The notes beneath the pieces were generated by a model. The model saw only the letters and a program-made list of their open reading frames with translations, was not told where the DNA came from and searched no databases. The position numbers and the translations under genes were made by a program. Positions 43,176 to 54,764 of a stretch of DNA of 64,000 nt are shown in pieces; the stretch's first letter is position 1; every line of letters starts with the position of its first letter. Source of the DNA: Amaurobius ferox (Eukaryota; Arthropoda; Arachnida; Araneae; Amaurobiidae); the NCBI GenBank assembly GCA_951213105.1, contig OX578149.1, positions 1,798,001-1,862,000 on the forward strand, given 5' to 3'.

Positions 43176-45371
43176 TGAACTAAAAAAGCTTTTATGTGAA
43201 ACTGGTTTTTGTTAACTATTCCATGAAAAAATCCGATGAGAGAGGGCACATTGCTTCAAACGATGGGGTTCCTCCCTTCGAGGTGTAATTCTAGCTCTTT
43301 GGTTAATCCAAGAATTGCCGTGCCAGGATACCCATCCTTGTTAATTATTCTTCTACTCTCCAAATCCGGAAATCATCTTCCCCATCACTCAGACACATAA
43401 ATAAAGGACTTCATTCACATATATGCCAAAACAGGTGTCCGCATTCGAGGTAATTAGAAAACTGGACAAGGACAGGTCTCAAAAGACATCTTTGAAACAT
43501 CGGTGAACCATTGTAGAATTTACGGTACATACACACCCCAAGCAATCCCATCAGCTATGAAACATGTGTTTATCAATCATTTTGTTCTACGTGAGATTTG
43601 TTCTGGGTTGAATCAGTTTAGTCGTACGTTTCGGTGCAAAAGTCAAATATCATTTTTCTTGCCGCATTCGTATTTCTTTCTAAATGTTATACAGTTGAAC
43701 TTGACATTATCTAAAATATTCATCTAGTATTTTGTGTAATTATAAAATGTAAGGTAAGTAAGATATAATTATTTTAGGATTGTTTAAATTTGTTTCAATT
43801 AACGTATCTATAACATAGTAGATCCTCATCAAGGGGATCCAGATTATTCTAAATTCCAGGTGTAAAATCGGTATAGTCTTTAATTTAAAGATTGTAATTG
43901 TTTTATTTATAACAATTTATATACAGCATCTAGTTGAGTCACCTTTTAGCTAAAAGGTATTTTAAATTTTTCACACGGATCAGTATAATACTGTTTGTTT
44001 GCTCTTAGGGTGGTATACTAAATTTAGCTCCTTGAAAGTTCTTAGAAATTGCTTCCTCGTTTTGCTCAATTTTTAGATTTCTTTTTCTGTGTGCGTTTTC
44101 TCTACCTAATATTGTATTTATTCTTTCTTAAAATAAAAGTATGTATTAATATTAATTATGCTATTTACGGGAAATTTTTACTTTTTCGAATTATTCAAAT
44201 TTTTAGTTATCAGGATTTCAGCTAAAGCTTCGTTTAATTTGAAAAGTAACTAATGTGATTTGAATGAGGTAATTTTTTAAACAATGACCATATTCAACAG
44301 ATTCACATTTTGGCGCTTTAAAACCCTTGTTATCTTATAAACTCGAAAACTATAAACGAATTATATCGGATCATAAAAATATCATTATTACATATATTAT
44401 ATTTTGCGTTTAAGTTACGGAGTAAGAATCCTATAGAATATAACATAGTTTGGTATTTGAGTACTTACAATAAAAGTTAGTAGGAAATAATTTAGTTTTT
44501 AAAATTTATTGGAAATCAATCAAAATTTATTTTCTAAACCAACTGTCTCACATATAGAGCTCTAATCTTTCTAATTTTTATTTTTCCATTTTAAATCATC
44601 GAAAAAAATGATGAACTCTCAAAGAATTTTCATTCTTTCTGGTAAATAAAAAGTAAAAACAAATACTGTAAATTTCTTGAACTTTCTAAATTATTTCAAC
44701 TGTTGAGTATAATTGAAATTATGTTACTATTTAATTGAAACTTTTAAATTTTGCATTTTAAGCATACACTTTCCTTATAATTTTTTTTATATATAATTTT
44801 AATGCTTGCAGTGTGATGCACAGAAATGTTCTCGCAGAATATTTTTGCAAGCATATAACAAGACATATTCGTACAAAATTTTATTTCAATCCGTTGAGTA
44901 GTCATATTGTAATGTTGCGAAAACGACATTTGCTCAAATTGTGAATGACTAGTGCAAAACAACAAAAAAAAATCGTGACGTTATTCACTGGATCGAGTAA
45001 CAGCCTAACTATGTTCAAAATCTGACTTCATTTATTCATTAGTTTCTGAGAACAGCAGGTTACCTCGATTTAGCAATAAACTAACTGAAAGACCGATTAA
45101 CAACAAAAAACTAAAGAGTATTTATTTTGTGTTTTGTAACCAGTCCCTTCAAAACTTATAGATCTCTGAAAAAGATATGTTCGAATGCTTACTTCTATTT
45201 AGCGAGGGAAGTAAAATAAATATGACAACAAGAATTACAAAAATATCCTTTACATATATAATTTCTTTTTCTGCAACACATAGAATAGGAGAAGTATTGT
45301 GATGGGGCAAAAACCGGATGCTCGGATTTTGATAAATTTACCAATATTGACCGTCCTTGAATCCTAAACAA
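43176..45371. other. AT-rich DNA without recognised gene
   Basis: Stops in all frames. No motif or repeat that I can support, apart from short AT-runs. Confidence 0.5.
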
Positions 45372-46675
45372 CCATTTTTAACACTTTACAACAAAGTTGA
45401 AAAGTGTTTATGACTTTGTTCATTCTGTCTGTCTGTCTGTCTGTCCGTTAGCACGATAACTGCCGTAAAAATGATTTAATCAAAATGAAATTTTAGTATG
45501 TTGTTCAGATGGTCTGTAGGACCTATGGGAATATAAATGAATAATATCACCCAATTAGTTTTGGATTGAACCCGGGTTGAAAAAATGAAATACATTGAGC
45601 CCTATGGGACCTAATTTTTCAAACATTTTTTAAGCGGATTTAAAATTCACAAATTGCTTCGAAAATTTTAGGTAATAGTCAAATTGTTCCATAAAATATA
45701 TAAAAAAAAAAAAATCAGCGAAATACATTCAGTAGTTTTTGAAATAAAAATTAAAATAATAATTACACATTTTATATGAAACGATCACGTGACCATGATA
45801 TGAAACGATCACATGACCCACTTCAAAATGATATATGGCATCCATCTTGTTTCAAAATCGTGATTTTGTAAAGTTCTTTTTAATTCATATTGAGTGTTGT
45901 ATCCGTCCTAAAACTACTTTATTTTTGCTTAAATTCTCTGTGCATCTACATACTAAAACAACACAATGACAATATATTTGAGTTTAAATTCTCATTCAAA
46001 TTTGATTATTTCTACAACTAAGCCTATTTTTCACCTATGTAAAATGTAAACAGCAAAATATGTAGAATGAGTTGTATTAGAATTGCTGTATTTCTTTAAC
46101 ACAAAATCATTCAGTCCATGGAGTCTGCATGGCTGATATGAATGAAATATTAATTGATTTTATAAACAGAAGGACGATTTTTTTCGATGAAGTTTTAAGC
46201 ATAAAGTTTATGAATTGTAGCTCCATGGTCTTAATTTTTAAATAAAATAAATTATTATAGTATTGTGATGAATGAAATCCTGCTTTTATAGAGAGATCCA
46301 GGCGTGTTATTTTTTCTATGACGTCATTTGAATTTATTTCAGTTGTTTTCGATGAAGTTTTCAAATATAATAAATTATCGTAGTATTATGATAGTTTTAA
46401 AAATATTACCGTGGAATGTATTGCATTTTAGAGATATTTAAACCAGGCAATTTATATTTCAATGCCGTCATTTGAATGAAGTTCATTTTTTTCAATGAAG
46501 GTTTAAGTTTTCAAATATAATAAATCAATGTAGTATTGTGATAAGTTTTAAAATATTACCGAGGAATGTATTGCATTATCGCCTTTTTTAAATAAAATTG
46601 CATTGAAGTTGGAAAGTGTTTCATAATCAACGCTTTAAGCATGATTGATCTTTCTTGTTTTTAATGATGTCTGTC
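45372..46675 (+). repeat. Dispersed repeat R2, longest copy
   Basis: It begins TTTTTAACACTTTACAACAAAGTTGAAAAGTGTTTATGAC, then CTGTCTGTCTGTCTGTCTGTCCGTTAGCACGATAACTGCCG. Later come ATCACGTGACC words, TGACGTCATTTGAA, and three subunits with AATAAATTAT..TAGTATTRTGAT and ATTACCG.GGAATGTATTGCATT. It ends GTTGGAAAGTGTTTCATAATCAACGC...TTTCTTGTTT. GTTG.AAAGTGTTT is present at both ends as a direct repeat. No transposase. Confidence 0.8.
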
Positions 46676-47920
46676 TATCTGCGCAGTGTTTTTTTTTTAT
46701 CAGGAATTTTTGTCTGGGGGGGGGGGGAGAAATGGAACCTCAAAGGGAACAAGTTATCTAATATAGTTTTAACTAACTACTAATAGTAGTAATTATTATA
46801 TATACACATTTATAGAAGTAATTACTATATATATAGCAATACTTATTCGAATATTGCAAGAAAAACTTGCTCCGGCTAAACAAAAAGATGTAAAACTTTT
46901 AAAATAATGTAAATTGAATTATAGCTACAAAATTCCATTCTGAAAATAATCAATCACAAAATAAAATTGTAAAAATGATCTAAATGCTGCCCTCCTAAGA
47001 AGTGGAAACTAGGTTAAAATGCGGCAAATTTTTCCACAAAAAGTATTTTGTGAGTTTCTGAATTTATTAGCATTTGCTACGGTGATTTAAAATCACTCCG
47101 GGGATGGGAGGATGTTTCCAGAAGGAACTTCGCCCCCCCCCCCCCCCGTAAGATAGATTCCCGAAAGAATCACCTTAGTCTTTGGTAATGATATCTCTAT
47201 AACAAATCAATAAAATAGAATACAATTCGATAATACTCATTCAATCAATAAATATCAGAGACTCATTAATTTAAGGGTAAATGGGATAGAAGAAAACCAT
47301 CAATTTTTGAACATTTAAAATCAAAACTAGGATGAGCATGAAAAGTATAAAGTTTAAAAATAATACAAAATTAGATATTTTAATTGAATTTTCATTTAAA
47401 AGCGAATATCATCATTTATATAGGACGTTTCGAGATAATTTGCATTTTTTATTTGAACCAGAAAAAAATCAATATTAAATACACTCAATCTTATTAAGTT
47501 AGTACCCATTTTGAAATTACTTTTAACAGGAAATGAATGAATACCATTGTTTAGAAGTTCTCATTGAGCATGTTACTTTTCCATATATGCTGCGGTATAT
47601 GTATAAAAAAATTAGTCAAATCAAAATATATTTGGTGTACAAACCAATAACTGTCAGAGGGCCTCTTAATTTTCTCGAAGGCCAAGATCTTCAATTTTCT
47701 TATTTCGATAATTTCGATTTTCTTATTTCGATTTTTGATGATGTAACAAACGTTAATAAATTAAAATGTTCTACTAGACTGCACTGTGTACCAAATTTCA
47801 GCTCTTTAGGACGTAGGAAAGTCTGTTAAAATGCCATCAAAGAAGTTAGAACAGACAGACACACACACACGCATCATACATGACGAGTTAAATAAAAGTT
47901 TTTAATAACAAAATTTATTA
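46676..47920. other. AT-rich DNA with G- and C-runs
   Basis: G-run about 46717-46727, C-run about 47131-47148. A 98-codon plus frame (47533-47829) has no family signature. Not called. Confidence 0.45.
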
Positions 47921-47944
47921 ATATTGGAGGGGGGCGGGGGGCAA

Positions 47945-48130
47945 ATTGCTTTCTGCTTGGGGCGGCAAAAAACCTAGAGCCGGGCCTGCTCCTTCTTTCA
48001 AACGTATGGCTACAGTTTTTCGGGAGATCCGCTGTCCTGTGGTAGCAAGAAACTGATTTGCCATCTGCTGAGCTGTGGTGCGCCGCACAGTGGTGCCAAA
48101 TGAGGAATTTGCGGAAAAAACCTCACAACT
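47945..48130 (-). pseudogene. Tc1-type transposase, N-terminal scrap
   Basis: Minus-strand text TTAQQMANQFLATTGQRISR followed by KTVAIRLKEG matches the second helix-turn-helix of Tc1 transposases (A..LA..F....G..IS..TV.RRL...G). Low-complexity G-rich sequence replaces what should follow. Fragment only. Confidence 0.55.
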
Positions 48131-48990
48131 TATGCATTTCTTAATAGTTTTGCATACTTTTTGCGCATGTAGATAAGTTAAAAGTGATAACCAGAAGAAG
48201 ATTTTATATGCATGCCGAAACAGCGAAGATTGCAAAAAGTTGCAGCTGATTTTCACAGAACAACTGCATAATAATATCTGCTTTCGAAATAACTCATCCA
48301 GAGCGTGTAGGAACGTGTATTTTTTATAGGCTTAAAGAAATGAAGGAAAACCAAAAAATTTAAATATCTATATTTTAGGCTTTATAGTATGATTTTGGCT
48401 ATGTTTTTACGAAAAGTATTTATATCAGAAATAAGCTGAAGTTACATATATTGAAAATACGTGAGACATATAATTATAAATATCCACAAAAATTTTGGAA
48501 AAAATATTAAAATTTTAGTTAGAATAAACAAGATTTCAATTGGAATGTGGAATTCTTGTTTAAGATCAGTTTTTCCTTCTAGTTATACTGAATAAAATAG
48601 ATTTATTTCCACGGCAAGATACTTCGGTGCATTGCCTATCAAAAAATAGTAGTTGGTGTCGAAAAACATTATTTTCGGGTTTCGGGGTTTTTTCCGCCAT
48701 GGCAGCAGTGTGGGCCGGTCCCTTTTTGCCGATAATATCTTTATACCTTATTTTTTTATCTTTATATATAAGATTTTTATATACCATTTCCCGATACAGG
48801 TTCAGACTCAATATAAAACTCGTATTTTTAAAATACGTTCAACATTTAATGACACATTTCCAACAATGAATTACAACAATTTGATTAATGTATTCATGCA
48901 TTTATTTATATTAGTATATTGTTTTCGGCAACAATGTATTTAGTTGTTTTCTGTGGCAATGGTTAAGCCATCTCAGTTAATGACGTTAAA
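48131..48990. other. AT-rich spacer upstream of the 49 kb ORF
   Basis: No promoter element that I can support. The sequence TTAATGACGTTAAAAG lies at about 48977. Confidence 0.4.
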
Positions 48991-49043
48991 AGCTGTCAAT
49001 TTTGTTGCTTAAGAGACTGATATCTGTTTTTCTACGATTTAAA

Positions 49044-49727
49044 ATGGTGGAGAAACTTGAATATTTCTTCATGACTGCTGCGGAAGCGATTGCTTTCGGT
49101 GTTTTAGACAATGCTATAACTAATATAATTGATTCTTTCCAGGTTTCGGTGATGCGTTTCGTGAGCTCTTCGGGTTGCTTCCCTGTCCAGAATAAGGTAA
49201 GTGTTGATGATTTCTCAGTGTGTAATTCGGAAAGAACTTCACTTAAGGAACCAGAAGAACCTTCCGATGAAGATCATTCTCCATTCTGGGTAAGTGCTGG
49301 GCAAGAGGAAAGCCCTTCGACACCTTTTGCCCATGACGCGGCCATTAAGCCTCCACAGCGATCCAGGTCACTCATTGAAACACCAACCATACCAAAGACG
49401 AAACCAGCGGTAAGTGCTTTACCTAATTCAATTTCAGTCAGAGGTGAATCAGGTCGCAACTACACCATACACCATGCACCGTTTTCGAGGAGCGATCAAG
49501 ACCTATTAGAGGAAGTCGCTAGAGAGTTTCCCCGTAAGAAGGTAAGTGCAATTCCAGAAGATTTTAAAGTCCTTTCGGAGCATAAGAGCCAGCCTCGTCC
49601 CTTTCGTAAGTACCGCTTGGTGAATCCTGCTGATGCCTACAGTCGAAGAAAGCCCCAAAAAAAATGGAGGAGAAGGCTGAAGGCTCTTTTTACTTGCTGG
49701 TCCCGATCAAATACAGTATGTGAATAG
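49044..49727 (+). CDS. Unknown 227-aa ORF rich in GTAAGT words
   Basis: The longest open frame in the window. I take the ATG at 49044 because AAAATGG is a good start context; an upstream in-frame ATG at 49002 would add 14 residues. The N-terminus (MVEKLEYFFMTAAEAIAFGV, then LDNAITNIIDSF) may form helices. The middle is acidic and S/P-rich (EPEEPSDEDHSPF). The C-terminus is basic (RRKPQKKWRRRLKALF). No family recognised. Oddly, perfect 5' splice words GTAAGT occur at 49197, 49290, 49410, 49542 and 49606. The first four are in one frame (Val-Ser), and the first, third and fourth are soon followed by pyrimidine-CAG acceptor-like words. So either the frame really is continuous or it is a chain of small exons. 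A diverged partial copy follows at 50.1 kb. Confidence 0.45.
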   Translation: MVEKLEYFFMTAAEAIAFGVLDNAITNIIDSFQVSVMRFVSSSGCFPVQNKVSVDDFSVCNSERTSLKEPEEPSDEDHSPFWVSAGQEESPSTPFAHDAAIKPPQRSRSLIETPTIPKTKPAVSALPNSISVRGESGRNYTIHHAPFSRSDQDLLEEVAREFPRKKVSAIPEDFKVLSEHKSQPRPFRKYRLVNPADAYSRRKPQKKWRRRLKALFTCWSRSNTVCE

Positions 49728-50048
49728 TCCAGATAATATACATATTAAAATTGAGAAAGAAACACAAAATATACTATTTAAATACTAATATCCAATACCT
49801 ATAATAAAAAGAACAATAAATGCTCATAATATTAATTAACTATTAAATTAATAATGATACAATGTAACTCAAAAAATGATTCTGATGAAAAACATATTTC
49901 TAAATTTGTAATAATCCCATTTACATAAGGTTTCCCGAATTTAATATATGTAATAATATATTTATAAATTAATAATTCATTATTATAGCCCAACAGTTAA
50001 AATGAACTTTATCTCCGTTATACATTCATTGTAGTTCCATCCTATAAA
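49728..50048. other. 3' flank of the 49 kb ORF
   Basis: AT-rich, with AATAAA-like words (AACAATAAATGC near 49812) that could serve polyadenylation. Similar sequence follows the duplicate at 50400-50545. Confidence 0.4.
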
Positions 50049-50545
50049 GTACTTATTTATTTAAACTTCCTTTGGATGATTTAGGACATGGACCCCATTC
50101 ATAGACCCATTCAGGTTTGTTTGAAATCCTTCCCGTCTTGTAAGCCTCCAGAGCGATTCCAGCCACTATTAAAGACAAAACCAGCGGTAAGTGTTTTACC
50201 TAATACAATTTTCTCAGTCAGGAGTGAATAGGGTCTCCACTACACCCTTTTCGAGTAGCGACCTTATTGGAGGATGTCGCCAGAGAGTAAGTGCCATTCG
50301 ACAAGATTTTGAAGCCCTTTCGGAGAATGAAAGCCAGCCTCGTTCCGTTGGTAAGTACTGCTCTTTTTACTTGCTGGCTGCGACTAATACCGTAAGTGAA
50401 TAGGCCAGATAAATTGAATAATAAAATTGCGAAAGAAACAACAAAAACATACTCTTTAAATAGTAATATCTGTTGAATATAATAAAACGAATAATTCATG
50501 TTCATATTATTAATTAACTTTTAACTTATTAATGACATAACGTAA
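50049..50545 (+). pseudogene. Tandem partial duplicate of the 49 kb ORF
   Basis: AAGCCTCCAGAGCGATTCCAG, AAGACAAAACCAGCGGTAAGTG, TTTACCTAATACAATTTTCTCAG, TTTTCGAGTAGCGAC, GAAAGCCAGCCTCGT and TTTTTACTTGCTGG follow the order of the first copy, with small indels that break the frame. GTAAGT is kept at 50187, 50287, 50351 and 50392. A third partial unit (GGACATAGGCCACATTCATAGACCCATTCAGGTTT) starts about 506 bp further on, at 50555-50645. Confidence 0.6.
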
Positions 50546-50645
50546 AGTACCTATTTATTTGAACATTCTCCGGAGGATTTTGGACATAGGCCACATTCAT
50601 AGACCCATTCAGGTTTATATGAAATCCCTATCATCTTGTAGCCCA

Positions 50646-51700
50646 ATTAAAGATCAGAAAAATTCTAGGAAATAAATGAATCGTGTTTTGAAAGCGAAAA
50701 TGTTTACACAAATTCTCTGTACCGTTTTAAAAGAAGCAGATATATGAAAATGGGGCGACAATTAGATTGCTTAAAAAGTGTTCTAATTCCATTTTGTTAG
50801 GTCAGAAACAGTGTGTTCTAATCGGAAGAGTACATATAAATGAGGTCTGATTTAGTCACTGGCAAAAAGACATAGCATGAGAGCGGGAACTGCGAAAAAA
50901 AATAAAAATGAATTTGCTACAATTAACAGAGTTTTTATATCTGTGAATTGGGCCTTTTTGTCGTCCTATTTTCAGGACGATAGACAAGCAGAAATTATAA
51001 ATGCTATAAATATATCCATAAATATTGATAAATCGATAGATTTTGAGGTATACAGACAAAATAATAATAAAAAGAATTTCTTATGGCGCCTGTGCATAGA
51101 TGCCTCATACAAAAAGAGATCTTTTTAGACAGAAGGTGGTGCAATAGAAAAACAAAATTTGCAGTAAAACATTTAATTATTAGTAAGGCATTAAATAATC
51201 GCAATCCATGTATGTCCATAAATAATGTTTTAATTAAGTTAACAACCTACAAAATGAATCCACAATACAGTGACACTTCTTGAAATCCGACATAAAATCC
51301 TACACTTTTTTAAATTCGACATAGAAAGATCATTTTGAAAGGCCTTGAATAAATGTTTAACGGAAGATAATCCACTACTATGAAAAAAAAATCAATCATT
51401 CATTTTCCTTAATACTTCAAGTATCATAAAAAATGTGTTTCTTAATAACATAAAAAATTATCAAAATTAAATTAAAGTCTTTATTTTAGGAAAGGAGAAT
51501 TATCAAATGTTATTTTATCACCCAAGGAAATATAATATAATGCGAAATTTAAATTGGGAATAATTACTCTTAATCATACGAGTTACAAGAACATTCTAAT
51601 TTTCTGTTACATAATGTATTATGCACACAAAATTTCCCTTAAATACCATTTCGTTTTTGTGTGTGCATTTCTTTGATTTTTTCTCTCATTTTGCATTCTC
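50646..51700. other. AT-rich DNA, no supported gene
   Basis: Open frames on both strands at 50856-51283 overlap each other and lack family motifs. Confidence 0.4.
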
Positions 51701-51709
51701 TATTTTTAA

Positions 51710-51905
51710 CGGTTAACCCATGGCCGAGTGGTTACGAAAGTGACTTCTGAATCATGGGAAGTCACGCCGTTGGGTATGAGTTTTGCGCTCCTCCAGACGG
51801 TATTGACGGACTGCGCGTGCTAGGTTTCTCATGGTTTCCCTGGCACGTAACGCGAATGTGGCGCAGTTACCCATAAAAAGACCTCCATGAAGGCATCCCT
51901 CCCTT
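51710..51905 (+). mobile_element. SINE of a second family, serine-tRNA-like head
   Basis: It starts CATGGCCGAGTGGTTACG (A-box-like, as in tRNA-Ser/Leu), then TTGGGTATGAGTTTTGCG where a B box would be (degraded). The body is GTTTCCCTGGCACGTAACGCGAATGTGGCGCAGTTACCCATAAAAAGACC and the end CTCCATGAAGGCATCCCTCCC. Part of the body recurs at 33655-33735. It is unrelated to the first SINE family in body and tail. Confidence 0.65.
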
Positions 51906-54225
51906 AAAGTTTGATTTGCTTATATCTTTTTTCGGCCATATTAATCAGAAATTTCATACAGTGTTCTGTTTATTCTTTTATTTAGTTAAGTTTTTACTTC
52001 TACCTTATTATTAGTTAATATTATAATTAAGTTTAGTAAAAGTGGATTAGGCCTCTAGGGGATACCACTCTAAAAAAAAACGCGCCGACAGCCGTACCTC
52101 TAGGGGTGGTGAGGAAACCGGCTGGTCAGAGTCAAAACATTCGATGCATGTACACACATACACTATATAAAAACAAATGACACACTTTACAGCCCGTTCT
52201 TGAGATACATACGATTTTGATCTAAAATGCAAGAAGCAATAACAACTAACATCAAGTGAGTGAACCATTATGTGGGTTTGCTAACCTGCTAGTTATCATT
52301 TCTTTAAATTGCCTTCTATTATTATTTTCCCGTTGACTAACACCCTATTAGAAGTCCGGTTTGACAAACCCATCAGAGAGCTCTGCCTGGATAGAAGTGG
52401 GATGAAATCAACGTTTCGGTAGTTCGCTGATCAGGTCGATTATTTTGATGTCACGTGTTCTCCACTCGCGTCGGGTTCACGCTAAGAACCGATCATTATT
52501 AGAAATTCCGGATGCTTAGACCAAGAGGTCGAAGTTAGCAATCTGGCTTACTGAGGAAGAAAAAAAGCATCGGTTAAACATGTTTCGCTGGTAACTAGGT
52601 TTCATTCATCGTTCCTTTTTTTGGGTGGCGCGCATTATTTTGAAGAAGTAAAATCTCTCTGTGGATATTGCCACTATACACGTATAAATGTCTATTTATA
52701 TGTATCTTAAGAAATAATTAGAAAATATTGAAGTTTTGCTAATTTGGCGACAGTTTTGTCAATTTGGCAACATTTTCAGAAACTCCTCATGTTGGCGATA
52801 TTTCGATACATTTATAGCTAAAGTCAGCCGATATTCTTTACTTTTATGTAACTTATTCAATAAATGTGTCCGAAAACGTGTTATATCTCCGAAACGGTCC
52901 GCGCTAGTCTTCTAAAGTGAATACAATTCGTTTTCTAATGCACACGCACACCTCAAAAATGCGAATTCGAATTTTGTACCCGATGCGAATTCGAACCCGT
53001 AACAATAATTTCCTTATTATTATTTGCCACGAACTTATACAGAATTGGAAAGGTAGCTGCATTTTAATAATTTGTTATTTTACGACAATTTTTTCTTTAT
53101 TTCAACTTTGAATTAATTTAACAATTTAAATTCCTTCTTCATGTACATAACTATTCAATACCTGTACATAACTTCTTAATCTATATACTTCTTTTCTTGT
53201 TCCCAGTCTGCTTTATTCGTTGTCAGTATTATCTAGTCCACCTCCATTCTCTTTGAAGATTTCTCTTGTAGCCTTTGAAGATAGCTATTAGCTGTATAGA
53301 TTATTCCTGTTTGCGCTTATGGGTGCCTTAAATAAAGCGTTCGTTATACAAAAATTTAGAACATTTTCCTTTTATCCACCATGGGAGTTAGAAGTACGAT
53401 TTCTGTTATTTTTCCCCACAATGTCGAAATCCGTTGACTTGTAGAGAAAGTTCTGTGTTGGATGTGTCGGACGGTTCCCCCCTCTGAGTTTGTGGGCACG
53501 ATATTTCTTGAATAAACTGAATAAAGTTGGGCATATATTTCAATGCATATACCTTATTTGCATATGGATTTTCTAATCATTTTTCTTTATTATTTTAAAC
53601 GGAATAATACAGTTTATAAGACGCTAGCTTGCACCGTTCACGATATATTGTAACATTTTGTAAGGGGCGGAAATCCTAAAATTATTAAAGAATTAATATC
53701 AAATAGGAGAATGCCATGTAAGTGTTTTTATTCAAAAATAAATGGGTACCATTCTTTGGAAGGCATTGAGATATCAAAAACGTCATTACTACTCGGGGGC
53801 CTTGAATGGAGGGATGGATTTCCATTAAAGTTAGTGTGCATACTATAACCAGTAGCAATACCAATTCCACTAATTTTGAATACAATAAAAAATTCTCTGT
53901 TTTTTTAAACTTAGAAAAACTTTATTTCAGTTGCACTTATTCTAAGTGTAATTCAAACAAAGTTTTAACTAAATGTGTAAAACAATTAAAATATTAGTAT
54001 CCGCTGGGATACTAATGATATATAGCTTTTTAAGGTATAATTACACACACACAAACACACACACACACGGTAAAAATAGGTAGACCATTTATAATCATAA
54101 AGGGATTTTCTTTAGTTATTTTACTAAAATCTATTATTTTTTAACATGCGATTCTATTTTACACTCGGTTTAACGCTAACCATGGTATGATCTTTATGCG
54201 ACCAAAGGGGGTGTCGCAAAGGGGG
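51906..54225. other. Spacer, no supported gene
   Basis: Includes an ATGCGAATTCGAA direct repeat (52957 and 52983), an (AC)n run at about 54041-54068, and AATAAA words near 53325. No exon recognised. Confidence 0.4.
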
Positions 54226-54227
54226 TG

Positions 54228-54290
54228 TCGGTGGTGTTCAAGCATCGATTTTTTCATTCTAATTGTGGATTTCATGTTGGTTTGTCGCAT
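54228..54290 (+). promoter_or_regulatory. Conserved upstream block of the zinc-finger gene, copy B
   Basis: GGTGTCGGTGGTGTTCAAGCATCGATTTTTTCATTCTAA aligns with the block at 22848-22905. The shared core is TTCAAGC....GATTTT.TCATTCTA. Confidence 0.35.
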
Positions 54291-54313
54291 TTAAACTGTC
54301 CTCTACTACGAAT

Positions 54314-54406
54314 ATGTCGGTTTTAGTTGGTAAAGCTGGAGATGTTAGATCTGTCATTATTCATCGGCCTCTACCTAATGCAGCATTTTTGAACCGGATA
54401 GAACAT
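54314..54406 (+). CDS. Zinc-finger gene copy B, first coding exon
   Basis: 31 codons, MSVLVGKAGDVRS... to FLNRIEH, with donor CAT|GTAAGTACTTG, the same length and splice phase as copy A. The N-terminal residues have diverged while FLNRI.H and the intron start are kept. Downstream, only the first codons of exon 2 survive before unrelated repeats begin, so this copy is truncated. Confidence 0.55.
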
Positions 54407-54687
54407 GTAAGTACTTGCTTTAATATGATTTTATTGTCTCATTTTATTAAACTTTGTATTTTCATAATATGTTAGAGCTTCATTATTTTATTTAGTTAAG
54501 AGTAGTTTGTTGGGGTTTTAGTATCTAGATATATTCTTTAGCTTGATAATTTATTATTTTAGCTGATTTCTGATGGGATTAGTATAATAGATTCACGAAA
54601 CCTTTATATAAATTTTGGGGTATGTATTACATTGCTACATAGAATAGCGTGTTTATACTAACGTACAACATTTTTTATCTTGTATAG

Positions 54688-54760
54688 ACATGTCTTGTCT
54701 GTTTTAGAATGTCGATGATCTGTATTATCCACACAACTTCACTACATATTTTTCGCCCCT
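54688..54760 (+). pseudogene. Zinc-finger gene copy B, remnant of exon 2
   Basis: The acceptor TATCTTGTATAG is followed by TCLVCFRM, the start of the finger seen at 23332 (ICLVCLKTF). Similarity is lost after about ten codons, where the 137-bp repeat array starts. Confidence 0.5.
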
Positions 54761-54764
54761 TTAA

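Noticed and set aside
50856..51283. Overlapping short frames on both strands
   Set aside because: No family motif or splice context, and strands conflict.
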